Assembly (NCBI RefSeq): GCF_019753045.1
Contig: NZ_JAIELN010000002.1
Span: 62,001-126,000, forward strand
DNA length: 64,000 nt
Origin: Hyphomicrobium sp.
GTDB lineage: Bacteria; Pseudomonadota; Alphaproteobacteria; Rhizobiales; Hyphomicrobiaceae
Direction of reading: 5' to 3'
Part shown: piece by piece, positions 27,341-35,914 of the stretch
Layout of the letters: each line of letters begins with the position of its first letter
How positions within the stretch are numbered: the stretch's first letter is position 1
Program-made: the position numbers and the translations under genes
Notes under the pieces: generated by a model
The model's database searches: none
What the model saw: the letters and a program-made list of their open reading frames with translations, nothing else
What the model was told of the DNA's origin: nothing

Positions 27341-28435
27341 ATGAAGCGCACGGGAGTCAAGGCAGCAGGCATGACGGGTACCGATGAGGCGACACACGAA
27401 GAGCTGTTGCAGCGATTGCAGATCCTGGCCGAGCGCGCGGTAAGGCGCTACGGCCTTCCGGGCGACTGCGCGGTCAAGCTCATAAACGTCTCCGAGAATG
27501 CAACGTATCGCGTCGATAGCAGCACGGGGCAAAGGTGGGCGCTTCGCATCCATCGCGAAAATTATCATTCGCGCACTGCAATAGCTTCAGAGCTCATGTG
27601 GCTTTCGGCTCTCCGCGAAAATGGCGGCGTTGCCACGCCGACGGCGCTGAGGGGCCTCGACGGCGAATACATCCAGACCGTTGCGGCTAGCGGGCTTCCG
27701 AACCCGCGCAACGTCGTGCTGTTCCAATGGGAGAATGGCGCGGAGCCGTCGAGTACCGACATCGCCGGCTTCGAGATGCTCGGCGAAACGGCGGCCCGCA
27801 TGCACGCCCATGTTCGCAAGTGGCAGCGGCCGGTCTGGTTCGAACGCTTCACTTGGGATTTTGAGACCAGCCTCGGCAGTCGTCCCCATTGGGGCTACTG
27901 GAAAGACGGGATGGGCATGACGCCGGAGGCGACGGCGGCCATCACCGAAGCCGTCGCGCTGATCGGACGCCGTCTCGAGAACTTTGGTAAATCGCCCGAT
28001 CGCTTCAATCTTGTGCACGGCGATATGCGGCTCGCCAATCTGCTGATGGACGGGTCGACCGTGAAGGTCATCGATTTCGACGACTGCGGATTTTCCTGGC
28101 TCCTTTACGATTGCGCGACCACCGTCTCGTTCTTCGAGCACACGCCGGAGGTGCCGGACCTGCTCAATGCGTGGGTTCGCGGTTATCGCCGCATCGGCAC
28201 TTTGAGCGAGGCCGAAGAAAGCGAAATTGCGACGTTCGTCATGCTGCGGAGACTTCTCCTCGTGGCGTGGATCGGATCGCATTCGGAAACCGAACTCGCG
28301 AAATCGATGGGCGTGGAATACACGCAGGGATCGATCGCGCTTTGCGAGAAGTACCTCTCACAGTACGGCACCGCCGCGGGGAAAGACGTTGCTGCACCGC
28401 CGAAGAAAGGTCTCCTGAAACGGCTTTTCGGCTGA
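27341..28435 (+). CDS. APH-fold phosphotransferase, possible amino-alcohol kinase
   Basis: A 364-residue aminoglycoside-phosphotransferase-fold kinase. The catalytic loop 'NLVHGDMRLANLLMDG' has the catalytic Asp228, and the metal-binding 'VKVIDFDDCGFSWLLYD' follows. Family members phosphorylate small hydroxy-amines such as choline, ethanolamine, hydroxylysine, homoserine and 1-amino-2-propanol. Its place among amine importers, and about 10 kb from a phospho-lyase-like aminotransferase, suggests an amino-alcohol substrate (inference). The start is uncertain: ATG 27341 (AAAGG upstream) or ATG 27371. It follows the aldehyde dehydrogenase by 132 bp on the same strand. Confidence 0.8.
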   Translation: MKRTGVKAAGMTGTDEATHEELLQRLQILAERAVRRYGLPGDCAVKLINVSENATYRVDSSTGQRWALRIHRENYHSRTAIASELMWLSALRENGGVATPTALRGLDGEYIQTVAASGLPNPRNVVLFQWENGAEPSSTDIAGFEMLGETAARMHAHVRKWQRPVWFERFTWDFETSLGSRPHWGYWKDGMGMTPEATAAITEAVALIGRRLENFGKSPDRFNLVHGDMRLANLLMDGSTVKVIDFDDCGFSWLLYDCATTVSFFEHTPEVPDLLNAWVRGYRRIGTLSEAEESEIATFVMLRRLLLVAWIGSHSETELAKSMGVEYTQGSIALCEKYLSQYGTAAGKDVAAPPKKGLLKRLFG

Positions 28436-28565
28436 ATGTTGCACCGCAATTGTGCAGTTGTTTTTGGCGAGTGCCGAATATTTCACCGCGCATGACGGTT
28501 GACCCGTGGGCCGCTTCTGCTAGCCTTTTTTCTCTGGAATATTGGCATCTGCTCACCAGGAAACG

Positions 28566-29645
28566 ATGGTACTCGGCATTAGCGACTTCGGAGCGAGCGG
28601 CGCTGGTAGCTCTATCAGTCGGGGGACCGACCCTTCTGTTCTAGCCTCCGCCGCCACCGGAATAGTGAAGTTCATCGAGCGCCAGCGCGGCGATGTCGAT
28701 CGCATTTTCGGCAGCGTCGGCATCTCGCCTGAAATGGCTGGCTCTCCGACTCTGCAGTTGAGCCTCAGCTCCTACTGCCGCCTGTTCGAGGAAAGCGCAC
28801 GAATAACCCGAAACGATAATTTCGGTTTGTGGTTCGGCAATGCATTCGATCCCCGAGACCTCGGTCTTTGGGGGTATGCCTCGCTCTCCGCTCCCTCGCT
28901 CGGCGTCGCTCTCGAAACGCTCGTTGAACTCTTTCCGCTGCACCAGCAATCGTCTTCGATGGCCCTGAGGACGGCGCCCGATGGCCTGGCGAGACTCGAA
29001 TATCGCATCGACGCGCCGCAAATCGTCGAACGCCGCCAAGACGCGGAACTGTCGCTCGGCATGTTCCTCAATCTCATTCGCGAAGCGATGGGCCAGAGCT
29101 GGGCCCCTGAGGAAGTTCATTTTGAGCATCCAAAGCCAGAAGCCTGGCGCGAGCATGAGCGTGCATTCGCGGCACCGGCCTTCTTCTCGCAGCCGACAAA
29201 CGCGATCGTGTTCCGGCCGCAAATCCTGAAGCAGGTGATGCCGGCTGCTGATCCGCGGCTCATGTGCGCAATGAAACTCTGTCTCGATCGGCTCTCCGAG
29301 CGTCGCGATGTGCGCTTCAGCATTACAGATCGTGTTCGCAGCGCCGTCCGCGCAAGACTGCCTGAAGGCTTTCCGCAAATCGAATGCGTGGCCGCTGAGC
29401 TGCGGCTTCCACTCAGCGCCATTCAGCGCGAGCTTCATTACGACGGACTGAGCTACAGCACCCTCGTCGAAAGCACGCGCCGCGACTTGGCGCTGTCCTA
29501 TGTGCGCCAGCGCCAGTTGTCGTTCTCTGAAATAGCCTTCCTCGTTGGCTATTCCGAACTCTCCGCCTTCAGCCGCGCTGTCCGGCGATGGACCGGCCTT
29601 TCTCCGCGCGCACTGCGCGCGGAGGTACTCGACAACCAAAGCTGA
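28566..29645 (+). CDS. AraC-family transcriptional regulator
   Basis: A 359-residue regulator. Residues about 35-210 resemble the arabinose-binding-like sensor domain of OruR/ArgR-type AraC proteins, and the last 100 residues form the double helix-turn-helix ('FSEIAFLVGYSELSAFSRAVRRWTGLSP'-type region near the end). ATG 28566 is chosen over an upstream TTG because AGGAA lies five bases before it. It is placed between the two amine importers and converges with the SDR gene, so it is the best candidate local regulator of the catabolic island. The inducer is unknown. Confidence 0.87.
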   Translation: MVLGISDFGASGAGSSISRGTDPSVLASAATGIVKFIERQRGDVDRIFGSVGISPEMAGSPTLQLSLSSYCRLFEESARITRNDNFGLWFGNAFDPRDLGLWGYASLSAPSLGVALETLVELFPLHQQSSSMALRTAPDGLARLEYRIDAPQIVERRQDAELSLGMFLNLIREAMGQSWAPEEVHFEHPKPEAWREHERAFAAPAFFSQPTNAIVFRPQILKQVMPAADPRLMCAMKLCLDRLSERRDVRFSITDRVRSAVRARLPEGFPQIECVAAELRLPLSAIQRELHYDGLSYSTLVESTRRDLALSYVRQRQLSFSEIAFLVGYSELSAFSRAVRRWTGLSPRALRAEVLDNQS

Positions 29646-29671
29646 TCAGAATTTGACCGCTAAGTGATGCG

Positions 29672-30451
29672 TTAGGCCTGCGCCAGCGCATCCGTGCTTT
29701 CGGGCAGGATCTGACCCCCGTCGACGATGATCGTCTGTCCGGTAACGTAGGCGGCTTCCTTGGTCGCGAAAAACAGCGCCGCGTAACCGATGTCCTCGAC
29801 CTTGCCGAGCTTCTGAAGCGGGATGCAAGCCGCAGCGGACTTCTCATACTCAGGTCCGAGAGCCGCAAGACCTTCTGTAGCGATATTGCCCGGCAGAACC
29901 GCGTTGACGGTAATGCCGTACTTCGCGAACTCCATGCAGGCCGTACGCATGAAGCCGAGCTGTCCTGCCTTCGTCGCGCCGTAGTGAGACCAGCCCGGGA
30001 AGGCTGTGATCGGGCCGGTAATCGACGAGGTGATGACGATGCGTCCCTGATCCGATTTCTTCAGATACGGCAGGCAGGCTTTGACCGACAGGAACGTTCC
30101 CTTGAGGTTCGTATCGGAAACGAAATCCCAATCTTCGGGCGACAATTCCTCGATCTTGGTCTGAGGAAAAATGCCGGCGTTGGCGCACAGGATGTCGATG
30201 CCGCCGTAAGCCGTGGCAGTCGCCTCGGCGAGAACCTGCAAGTCGCCCATGCTGGTGACGTCGGCGGAGAAGCCCATTGCGGTTCCACCGTCCCGGCGCA
30301 GCTCTTCAGCTGTAGCCTCTGCCTCTTTGAGATGCCGCGAGACGACGACGACCTTTGCGCCGCTCTTTGCGAAGACGCGCGCGATCCCCTTGCCGATCCC
30401 CTTGCTTGCACCGGTGACGATGACAGACCGGCCTGCGATAGACGTGAACAT
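29672..30451 (-). CDS. Short-chain dehydrogenase/reductase (FabG-like)
   Basis: A 259-residue SDR with the nucleotide-binding 'TGASKGIG' at residues 13-20, 'CANAG' near 89-93, and catalytic Ser142 or Ser143, Tyr157 and Lys161 ('SHYGATKAGQ'). It starts at 30451 with AAGGAGG eight bases upstream. It is the last gene of a minus-strand run beginning with the PotD-like binding protein, so it probably oxidises or reduces an alcohol or ketone derived from the imported compound. Substrate is unknown. Confidence 0.86.
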   Translation of the reverse strand: MFTSIAGRSVIVTGASKGIGKGIARVFAKSGAKVVVVSRHLKEAEATAEELRRDGGTAMGFSADVTSMGDLQVLAEATATAYGGIDILCANAGIFPQTKIEELSPEDWDFVSDTNLKGTFLSVKACLPYLKKSDQGRIVITSSITGPITAFPGWSHYGATKAGQLGFMRTACMEFAKYGITVNAVLPGNIATEGLAALGPEYEKSAAACIPLQKLGKVEDIGYAALFFATKEAAYVTGQTIIVDGGQILPESTDALAQA

Positions 30452-30515
30452 GGATATAACCTCCTTAGGGGCCGTGTTGTTGGTCTTGTTGAGATCGAGA
30501 GATTGAGAGCTTGTT

Positions 30516-31325
30516 CTAGGACGCCGCGTTCCGCTTCCGAGTGAGAAAGAGCATTGCGGCGTAGCCCCCAAAGAGGAGGACTGCGGCGGCCGCCGTCGAA
30601 ATCGTACCAAGCACGGGTACGCCCGGCGTGTAGCCCGCCACCATCTTTGCGTAGAGATACTTGGGCAAAGTGTTGTCCGCGCCCGTTGTGTAGAGCGACA
30701 GCGGGAAGTTGCCCCACGACAGCAGGAAGGCGAACAGACTTCCCGAAAAGATCCCCGGCATGAGAACAGGTAGCGTCACCTCGCGGAAAGTCTGCCATCG
30801 CGATGCGCCGAGATCCGTCGCCGCTTCCTCGAGAGACGGATCGAAGGAATAGACCTGAATGGCCATGACGAGCGTTACGACCGGCGCAATCCAGACCAGG
30901 TGTGCGAGGACAGCCGTCTTCCAGGATAGCGTCAGGCCCAAGGCGTTGAACCAAAGCAGCAGGGCGAGCCCAAGCACCGACTGTGGGAAGAAGATCGGGA
31001 GCAGAATGAACTTTTGGTAGAGCTTGCGGCCCTTCCAATCGTAGCGGGCGAAGGCCAGCGCACCGAAAAAGCCGAGCACGACTGCGATGACGGTGACCGT
31101 CGCCGCGATCGATAGAGAGGTGAGCGCCAGCGCACGGACTTCGAGCGAGTTGAAGACCTTCGACCACCAATCGAACCCGAAGGACGAAATCGGGAAGGTG
31201 AAGTAGCGGCTCGACGTCATCGACGCGAGGAAGATCGTCGCGCTGGGAATGAACACGAAGAGCAGCACCGCAGCGGTCCAGACGCCGATGAGGATGTGGC
31301 GAATGCTGTTATTGTTCTCAGACAT
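30516..31325 (-). CDS. PotC-like ABC transporter permease
   Basis: A 269-residue six-segment permease of the spermidine/putrescine PotC class, with EAA loop 'EAATDLGASRWQTFREVTLP'. ATG 31325 lies four bases after the stop of the PotB-like gene. It is the second membrane subunit of the potD-A-B-C-like importer on the minus strand. Confidence 0.9.
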   Translation of the reverse strand: MSENNNSIRHILIGVWTAAVLLFVFIPSATIFLASMTSSRYFTFPISSFGFDWWSKVFNSLEVRALALTSLSIAATVTVIAVVLGFFGALAFARYDWKGRKLYQKFILLPIFFPQSVLGLALLLWFNALGLTLSWKTAVLAHLVWIAPVVTLVMAIQVYSFDPSLEEAATDLGASRWQTFREVTLPVLMPGIFSGSLFAFLLSWGNFPLSLYTTGADNTLPKYLYAKMVAGYTPGVPVLGTISTAAAAVLLFGGYAAMLFLTRKRNAAS

Positions 31326-31329
31326 TACG

Positions 31330-32190
31330 TCACCGCTTTCCAAGTATTTGATCGAGATCGAAGCGCCTGAGCACGATGAGGACGAGCACGCTGACGACCA
31401 GCATCAGCAGCACCGCCAGCGCCGCCCCGAGAGGCCAGTTCTGCGCATACGTGAAGGCAATTTCGATGTCGTGTGTGATGGGGATGATACGCTGTCCGCC
31501 GAGAACCTTGGCCTCGGCAATGGCGCCGACAGCGAGCACGAACGTCAGCAGCGAGCCGATCATCAAACCAGGTGTCGACAGCGGCAGTTCAACTTCGCGG
31601 AAAACCTGCCAACGGGTTGCGCCCAGGTCTCTCGCCGCTTCACGCATCTGGTTCGGTACCATCGCGATTCCGAGCGTCATCGGAAACAGCATGAACGGCA
31701 GATAGACGTAGACCATGCCGAACAAGACGGCGGCCGGCGTGAAAAGAAAATCTCCCATCTCCACGCCAAAGAGCGTTCTCAAGGTTCCCGGAAGGACGCC
31801 GCCCTTGATGAAGAACAGCACCCAGCCGTAGAGGCGGATATTTTCCGAAACCACCAGCGGGATGGTGAAGAGCAGTGTCAAAACTGTCGACCAGCGGCCG
31901 AAGACGCGAACGAGACCGTACGCGACCGGATAGCAGATGAGCGCGAGAAGTACGACGGTAGCCGACGCCAGCCCCAGCGACCAAAACAACGAGACGTAGG
32001 TGTTGTCGCTGAAGATCGTTTCGTAATTTTCGAGAGTAGGCTCGTGCCAAAGTCCGAAGGTTCGGGCCGGCATGAAGCTGAAGCCCACGACCGCGAGCAG
32101 AGGCGCAACGAACCCGAGCGCCAGCAATACCATAATCGGTAGCGCCGCACGCCTTCCTGGTTGGGCGAGAACGGAGGTCTTTTCGATCAT
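31330..32190 (-). CDS. PotB-like ABC transporter permease
   Basis: A 286-residue permease with six hydrophobic segments and EAA loop 'EAARDLGATRWQVFREVELP'. The start at 32190 overlaps the stop of the ATPase gene by four bases (ATGA), which argues for it over an upstream in-frame start at 32226. It is part of the second amine-type importer in the window. Confidence 0.9.
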   Translation of the reverse strand: MIEKTSVLAQPGRRAALPIMVLLALGFVAPLLAVVGFSFMPARTFGLWHEPTLENYETIFSDNTYVSLFWSLGLASATVVLLALICYPVAYGLVRVFGRWSTVLTLLFTIPLVVSENIRLYGWVLFFIKGGVLPGTLRTLFGVEMGDFLFTPAAVLFGMVYVYLPFMLFPMTLGIAMVPNQMREAARDLGATRWQVFREVELPLSTPGLMIGSLLTFVLAVGAIAEAKVLGGQRIIPITHDIEIAFTYAQNWPLGAALAVLLMLVVSVLVLIVLRRFDLDQILGKR

Positions 32191-33260
32191 TCGTCGGCCA
32201 CCAGAATTGAATTTTCCGGATCCCAACCAATCAGAACTTCGTCGTCGAGCTTGCCCTTGAAGGGCTGCTGGCGAAGCTTTTCGACGAGGAATACTTTTTC
32301 GCCGACACGGACCTGGTATTGGATGCGCGAGCCGAGTGCGTATTCGTTATAGAGAACGCCTTTGAGGCTGTTCTGCGCGTCGCTCGGAGAGTTGAGGAAG
32401 CGAAGGAACTCTGGCCGGACGACCAAGCACTGCGCTTTGCTCTCGATTGCAGCCGGCGGAACTTTGAAGCTCGCGCCGAGCGTTTGCGAACGCACCGAGC
32501 CTGCGCCGTTGCTCTCGACGGGTATCACGTTGACGTCGCCCATGAACTCGGAGACGAAGCGCGAGCGGGGCGTCGAGTAGATTTCGTTGGGCGAGCCCAC
32601 CTGAATGAGCTTGCCGCGCCGCATGACGCCGATCCGGTCGCTCATCACCATTGCCTCTTCGAGGCTGTGGGTGATGTAGACGAATGTCTTGCCCGTTTCG
32701 CGGTGAATGTCCTTCAGCTCTTTCTCGAGCGTCTTGCGGAGCTTGTAGTCGATTGCCGAAAGCGGTTCGTCGAAAAACAGGATCTGCGGATCGAATGCGA
32801 GTGCGCGGGCAAGGGCGACGCGCTGGCGCTCACCGCCCGAACACAACGTGACGTTCTTCGAATAGTAGTCGGCGGGAAGATGCAGTTGCTGCATCAGCTC
32901 GCGTGCCCGCTTCGCGCGGGTCGCCGGATCGACGTTTCGGATCTTGAGGGCGAACTCGATGTTCTGTCCGACCGTCCGATGCGGAAAGAGCGCGAGCGAC
33001 TGAAACACCATGCATGTCGGCCGTTCGTTGGCCGGAGTATCGTTGATGCGCTTGTCGCGCAGCAGAATGTCCCCCGATGTCGGCCGCTCCATTCCGGCGA
33101 GCATGCGGATCAAGGTCGTCTTGCCGCTACCGGAAGGTCCGACGATCGTGAAGAATTCGCCTTCGCCGATGGAAAGGTTGATATCGTCGACGGCTGCTAG
33201 ATTGCCGAACGCCTTACGTACGTTCTTCAATCGCAGGATAGGTTCGGAAGTTCCGGTCAC
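32187..33260 (-). CDS. PotA-like ABC transporter ATPase
   Basis: A 357-residue ATPase with Walker A 'GPSGSGKT' at residues 41-48, signature 'LCSGGERQRVALARALA' (an unusual Cys-Ser before GGE), Walker B 'ILFFDEPLSAID' and 'VYITHSLEEAM'. A C-terminal TOBE-type domain follows. It energises the PotBC-like permeases. An intercistronic hairpin separates it from the upstream binding-protein gene. Confidence 0.91.
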   Translation of the reverse strand: MTGTSEPILRLKNVRKAFGNLAAVDDINLSIGEGEFFTIVGPSGSGKTTLIRMLAGMERPTSGDILLRDKRINDTPANERPTCMVFQSLALFPHRTVGQNIEFALKIRNVDPATRAKRARELMQQLHLPADYYSKNVTLCSGGERQRVALARALAFDPQILFFDEPLSAIDYKLRKTLEKELKDIHRETGKTFVYITHSLEEAMVMSDRIGVMRRGKLIQVGSPNEIYSTPRSRFVSEFMGDVNVIPVESNGAGSVRSQTLGASFKVPPAAIESKAQCLVVRPEFLRFLNSPSDAQNSLKGVLYNEYALGSRIQYQVRVGEKVFLVEKLRQQPFKGKLDDEVLIGWDPENSILVADE

Positions 33261-33303
33261 GTAGGAGTTCCAACTTCTTTGAAAGCTAATGAGAAACGCG
33301 TCT

Positions 33304-33338
33304 GGCCTTCCGCCTATCTAACAGGGCGGCGGAAGGCC
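33304..33338 (-). terminator. Strong intercistronic hairpin between potD-like and potA-like genes
   Basis: GGCCTTCCGCC (33304-33314) and GGCGGAAGGCC (33328-33338) form a perfect 11-bp stem with a 13-base loop, extendable by an outer AACGC/GCGTT pairing. On the minus transcript it lies after the binding-protein gene and before the ATPase gene, with only a short T stretch beyond. It may protect binding-protein mRNA or partially terminate, giving more binding protein than transporter. Confidence 0.65.
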
Positions 33339-33387
33339 GAAGCGTTACATGCCGTTTACTGAGGTCATGACGCAAACGTCATGCAGC

Positions 33388-34542
33388 TCAGGATTTCTTC
33401 GCCGCGTTCCAGATATCGAGCAGCTTGTCGTAGTCGGGAACGATATCGTACTCGACCGAACGCGCCATCTCTTCTTCGAGGCTGTCCCACTGAATGGCCT
33501 CGAGCTGATCTTTGGTGAAGAGCTTGAAGCATTCGGGGTTGCCCATCTGAGCGACCGGATTGAACGTGCCTTCGGCAAACGCCACCGTGTGCGCGACTTC
33601 GGGAGCCTGCACGTATTCCAGGAACTGCTCGGCGAGCGGAGAGCCGTGCGGGTTGTTGACGACCGAGGTGATTTCGATCCAGGCGATGCCGCCCTTGCCG
33701 CCGGCAAGCGGACCCTTGTTGGGCGTGACGCCGCGCAAATTCAAGTGACCGTCCGCGCGGGCGGGAGAAGCCGAGTACGTGCCGCCCGTGAGATGGCAAT
33801 CGATTTCGCCGGAAATCATGGCCTGGTTCATGGTGGCGATGTCGCCGACGACCTTCTTGTTCTTCAGAATGCGCTTTGCGGTTTCCTCGAACTTGGCGAC
33901 TTGTTCGGGTGTATGCGGCTGATAGGGATCGAAGCCGGCGATGCAGCAGATGCCGAACACGTTCCAGTCGTCGGATTCCAGAATGCCGAAGCGGCCGGCG
34001 AGCTTCGGGTCATTGAAGAGATCCCAGCCCTGGTCTTCTGCAGTTTTGCGGCTGATCTTGTCGGTGTTGACGACGAACGAGTAGGGCCCGAACCGCTGCG
34101 CCATGCCGAGCAGATCTTTGCCGGAGTCGTCCATCGCCCATTTATAGGGCGGCTTGAACTGCGGCATCATCTTCGCGAAGTATGGCTCGAACTTGGCGCG
34201 ATCGAGCGGCTTGATCAGCTTCTCGGGCAGCATGATTTTGCGTGCCCAGGGATTGTTGACGTTGATGAGATCCCAAACGTTGATCTCGCCAGCGCGCAGA
34301 CGGTTGATCATCGTCGGATCGTTGGTCAGGCTTTCGGCCTTGACCGTCGCGCTCTTGCTCGAACGGAACGGGTCGAGCACCTGAGCCGAGTTGTAACCTT
34401 CCCAACAGAGAATATTCAGTTCCTTGTCACGGGCCGCGTGGGCGGCGCCTGCGAAGGGGCCTACTTGAGTGGCCGCCAGCGTCGCCGCCGCGGACGCCGA
34501 AGTTTTCAAGAAGTCGCGCCGTGAGAGTTTGCTATCGAACAT
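33388..34542 (-). CDS. PotD-like substrate-binding protein with Tat signal
   Basis: A 384-residue extracellular solute-binding protein family 1 member. It starts at 34542 with AGGAG eight bases upstream. The twin-arginine signal is 'RRDFLK' at residues 8-13, followed by an Ala-rich hydrophobic stretch ending Ala-His-Ala. The mature part opens 'LNILCWEGYNSAQVLDPF', typical of the PotD/PotF polyamine class. It feeds the PotABC-like importer. The export route is Tat, unlike the Sec-type signal of the YdcS-like protein. The ligand is presumably an amine, but this is inference. Confidence 0.87.
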   Translation of the reverse strand: MFDSKLSRRDFLKTSASAAATLAATQVGPFAGAAHAARDKELNILCWEGYNSAQVLDPFRSSKSATVKAESLTNDPTMINRLRAGEINVWDLINVNNPWARKIMLPEKLIKPLDRAKFEPYFAKMMPQFKPPYKWAMDDSGKDLLGMAQRFGPYSFVVNTDKISRKTAEDQGWDLFNDPKLAGRFGILESDDWNVFGICCIAGFDPYQPHTPEQVAKFEETAKRILKNKKVVGDIATMNQAMISGEIDCHLTGGTYSASPARADGHLNLRGVTPNKGPLAGGKGGIAWIEITSVVNNPHGSPLAEQFLEYVQAPEVAHTVAFAEGTFNPVAQMGNPECFKLFTKDQLEAIQWDSLEEEMARSVEYDIVPDYDKLLDIWNAAKKS

Positions 34543-34618
34543 GCCTGTCACTCCTGGTGAGCGGATGATGTTTTTTTTGCCCGTAACAATCAGGGCGAAA
34601 CGGAAGCGATCGACGGGG

Positions 34619-34640
34619 CTCGTCCACGGAAGAGGACGAG
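34619..34640 (-). promoter_or_regulatory. Stem-loop and palindromes upstream of the potD-like operon
   Basis: CTCGTCC (34619-34625) and GGACGAG (34634-34640) form a perfect 7-bp stem. A separate GTGAT-GGC-ATCAC palindrome lies at 34693-34705. Both sit in the 237-bp gap before the potD-like gene and could be a leader structure and an operator. No assay-independent evidence for function is visible. Confidence 0.3.
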
Positions 34641-34779
34641 TAAGGAAGAGCGATGCAGCCAGTTGTCCACGGTAACGGAAGATCCCCCCTCTGTGATGGC
34701 ATCACTGTATGCTGCGGTCGCCAAGTCGATTTGACCCTCCCCTATGGAAACTTGACCTTCTGGACGTCGTCAAGCCGGT

Positions 34780-35475
34780 TTAGGCCAGCTTCATCAGGGC
34801 GTTGAGTTCAGCACTCGACATGACGTGTCCATAGATCATGTTCATGATCTCGAGTTCCTTGTGGTGAAGTTCGTCGGACCCGGCGGCGCAGCAATCTTCG
34901 ATCACGACGACGGCAAAGCTCTCGTCGGCGAGGCTCCGGACAGTCGACGAGACGCATTGGTCCGTGAAAATCCCGCAGCAGACGACGGTTTTTATGCCGA
35001 GGTTGGTTAGGATCAGCCGCAGGTTGGTGCCCGTCAGTGCACTGTCTGTTGTCTTGGTAACGACGATCTCGTCCCCAATGGGCTGAAGCTCCGGGACAAT
35101 CTGGGACGGCAACTCGTCTTTAGGTAAAAGAAGGTTGTTCCAGCCCGGCATCTTCTGCGACAGCGAGCGGTCCCGGCCCTCCTTGGTATGGCAGGCGATG
35201 CGCGCGAACAGGCATTCGATGCCGTTCCGCCGAAACCTCTCGAGAAGGTCCTTCGTTCTCGGCAGAACGACTTCATGCATGCGCTTGTGAAAGGGCGTCC
35301 AAGCGTCATACCGCCTCTGATCCTCCGGCGAAAGCGACGCACGGTCCGGCCGGGAGAGGTAGGTGTTCTGGACGTCGATGATGAGGAGGGCGGTGTGGGA
35401 CTTGGAGAGATCCGGGTCGTCTGGCTCCGGAGCGCCGTCGTAATAGATGGATCGATAACCCGTCTTCCAGCTCAT
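34780..35475 (-). CDS. Isochorismatase-like cysteine hydrolase
   Basis: A 231-residue protein with the family's catalytic triad: Asp34 in 'LLIIDVQNTYL', Lys141 in 'VVTKTTDSALTGTNL' and Cys174 in 'GIFTDQCVSST'. Relatives hydrolyse amides, carbamoyl compounds or nicotinamide (N-carbamoylsarcosine amidase, ureidoacrylate hydrolase) or, without the Cys, isochorismate. The start at 35475 has AAAGGA seven bases before it and follows the diol dehydratase small-subunit stop by ten bases, so it belongs to the same operon. It may release ammonia or a carbamoyl group from the catabolised compound; this is inference. Confidence 0.84.
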   Translation of the reverse strand: MSWKTGYRSIYYDGAPEPDDPDLSKSHTALLIIDVQNTYLSRPDRASLSPEDQRRYDAWTPFHKRMHEVVLPRTKDLLERFRRNGIECLFARIACHTKEGRDRSLSQKMPGWNNLLLPKDELPSQIVPELQPIGDEIVVTKTTDSALTGTNLRLILTNLGIKTVVCCGIFTDQCVSSTVRSLADESFAVVVIEDCCAAGSDELHHKELEIMNMIYGHVMSSAELNALMKLA

Positions 35476-35485
35476 GCCCGTCCTT

Positions 35486-35914
35486 TCAGAAGCGTTTTTT
35501 GTAAAGTGAGCGGCGCTCATATACGTCCGCCGCCTCCTCGATGAAGGCCGCGACGCCCTCGGCGCCGTATGTTTCGCGAAGTTCTCGCGCAGCCGCGAGC
35601 AATTCGTCCTTGGAGCTGGCCCGGCCCGGACGCAGCAGCTCGTAGATCCGCATGATCACGTCTTGCGGAACGTCCACCAGCTCGGCGCCGCGCTCGAAAT
35701 TCGCAGCCAGCGTTGGCCGCCCCGCCGCTGTCGAGATTTCAGCCTGCTGGCGAAGCGCGCGGTCCGTGATGCGAAGGTCTTCGAGCGATACGCGGTCGGA
35801 CAGCACGCCATCGAGCGTAATGTCATCGAGCTTCTTGCCGGCTTTCGTCTCGACCACGTCGGGCCGGTTCTCGGCGAGCGGATAATCGGCGACGGTGAGA
35901 GGCTTCCCGGTCAT
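35486..35914 (-). CDS. Diol/glycerol dehydratase small subunit (PduE/DhaB3-like)
   Basis: A 142-residue protein recognisable as the small (gamma) subunit of B12-dependent diol dehydratase, from 'DYPLAENRPDVVETKAGKKL', 'DRVSLEDLRITDRALRQQAE' and 'IYELLRPGRAS' with the C-terminal 'AAFIEEAADVYERR'. It is shorter than PduE (about 173 residues), mainly at the N-terminus. The start overlaps the stop of the fused large/medium subunit gene by four bases, so the subunits are translationally coupled and probably form one enzyme. Confidence 0.9.
   Translation of the reverse strand: MTGKPLTVADYPLAENRPDVVETKAGKKLDDITLDGVLSDRVSLEDLRITDRALRQQAEISTAAGRPTLAANFERGAELVDVPQDVIMRIYELLRPGRASSKDELLAAARELRETYGAEGVAAFIEEAADVYERRSLYKKRF

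Noticed and set aside
34570-34578. Run of eight T before the potD-like gene as a terminator tail
   Set aside because: No stem precedes it in the right orientation, and it lies in the potD-like leader.
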